DNA from: Enoplolaimus lenunculus
Lineage: Eukaryota; Nematoda; Enoplea; Enoplida; Thoracostomopsidae
Assembly (NCBI GenBank): GCA_030248215.1
Contig: JASANG010001117.1
Coordinates: forward strand, 87,501-151,500
Direction: 5' to 3'
DNA length: 64,000 nt
Numbering within the stretch: the stretch's first letter is position 1; each line of letters opens with the position of its first letter. Shown piece after piece: positions 63,232 through 64,000 of this stretch. Below the pieces are notes generated by a model. It searched no databases. It had not been told where the DNA came from and saw only the letters and a list, made by a program, of their open reading frames with translations. The position numbers and the translations under genes were made by a program.

Positions 63232-63388
63232 CAGGCCCGTAGCCAAGCGGGGGCAGGGGGGGGGGCTTAGCCCTTGGAAAATTCCCCCTAGAAAATTTTC
63301 AACCTTGCTTGCAAGTCACTAAAACCCTTAAATGCCAATCTTAAAAATTTTTTATCACCCCAAGATTGGTGAGCTGGCTACGGCCCTG
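63232..63388. mobile_element. CCGTAGCC hAT-type MITE, reference copy
   Basis: Starts CAGGCCCGTAGCC and ends GAGCTGGCTACGGCCCTG. The flanks CATTAATC and CATTAATA form an 8-bp duplication with one mismatch (63224-63231, 63389-63396). This is the copy that places the family with hAT elements. Confidence 0.85.
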
Positions 63389-63396
63389 CATTAATA

Positions 63397-63780
63397 TAGT
63401 GAAAAAATATAGACCCACCGCTAATTGAACTGTAACCCAATAGTTATCCAGATGGTTTGGCTACAAAGTATGATTCCTATTGAAATTCTACCATGTTCTC
63501 TTCATGAACTTGTACATGAAACCAAGTGCGATAGAAACGAGGGCGTTAAATACTCAGAGTCAAGTCCAACGAGGGCCTACCCAAGTCTTCGGCCCTCACC
63601 GCAGGAATAGAAACCAAAATTTTAAACGATTCCCATAGCAGTGAAATTGCGTTTCTGAATCAGCCACTGCTGTGACAGTTATTTTGTATAAAATACAGAC
63701 AATTATTTCAGCTCTGCGTGTAGAAGAAACTTTTTTTAATCAAATAAACTAGACATAATTGACGCGATATTATAGCAAAA
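63397..63780. other. No supported gene
   Basis: A plus frame of 61 codons (63425-63610) has no recognised product or splice sites. Confidence 0.35.
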
Positions 63781-63781
63781 A

Positions 63782-63872
63782 CATTATATATAAGTATATA
63801 AATATAAATAAATAAATAAATAAATAAAAATATATATGTATTTATAAATATAAATAAATAAATAAACAAATA
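63782..63872. repeat. AAAT microsatellite
   Basis: Runs of AAATAAATAAAT with TATATA interruptions. Confidence 0.9.
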
Positions 63873-64000
63873 ATATATATACGAAGCAACGAGTGATCCT
63901 GTCACAGTGTTTAGTTGTACTGCTGTTCACTACTATAAACAAACTTGACCATTTAGATGTTAAGCCCTCATGGACTCGTTTCGGTAGAAATCATTTTTTA

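Overview
This is animal nuclear DNA, about 62% A+T by eye, almost free of genes and densely packed with short non-autonomous DNA transposons (MITEs). I see no prokaryotic operons, rRNA genes, intact tRNA genes or CRISPR arrays, and no virus-derived element. Splice sites of ordinary form, a tRNA-derived SINE, many hAT-like MITEs with 8-bp target duplications and several satellites fit an invertebrate metazoan. A tunicate or similar marine invertebrate is my guess, but the sequence does not prove it.

Host coding signal is sparse. The left edge (1-401, minus strand) holds an open exon with a good splice acceptor. It encodes a Ser/Thr/Asn-rich, probably disordered segment and runs out of the window. 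A plus-strand acceptor and open frame at 49882-50118 lie in an unusual C-rich, homopolymer-rich block; the peptide weakly resembles the appendage (GAE-like) domain of the BBSome subunit BBS9/PTHB1. Around 52.57-53.61 kb both strands are open: a two-exon plus-strand model competes with a minus-strand model. A minus-strand frame at 9025-9415 has coding-like composition. None of the other open frames is convincing.

The rest is a layered transposon landscape, with families named here for convenience. TAG elements are about 30 hAT-type MITEs with GGCCCATG ends and an internal run of the telomere-like hexamer TTAGGC. They have three end types: 1 (GTAAAGATCAGGGGCGG), 2 (GTTACTTTAAGGGGCGTCC) and 3 (GTATAGAACAGGGCCGG). 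GCAAG elements (ends GCCCTATTCACACGTGC) are about 275 bp, rich in GCAAGTT and CAGCTG, with TTA/TTAA flanks. GAGTTGA elements have CACTGTAAATTC ends. CCGTAGCC, GGAGCAG, GGCGGATCC and CCGGAAC elements are hAT-type, with 8-bp duplications. TGCAAAAAATG and CTGTAGTGACC elements have TA duplications. Less defined families have ends with AAGAGTGTGCAAC, GTATTTCTGA and GCGCTATACTT. No transposase gene lies in the window, so all would have to be mobilised from elsewhere.

Satellites and simple repeats come on top: a 74-bp array at 10 kb, about 25 TTAGGC units at 22.2 kb, a 65/130-bp higher-order array at 39.6-40.1 kb, a 195-bp array at 46.3-47.2 kb, an exact 224-bp tandem duplication at 62.3-62.8 kb, and AT, TTA/TTG and AAAT microsatellites. 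Several arrays grew out of MITE sequence. The main story is therefore not a gene cluster but a family of hAT MITEs that carry and vary telomere-like repeats.
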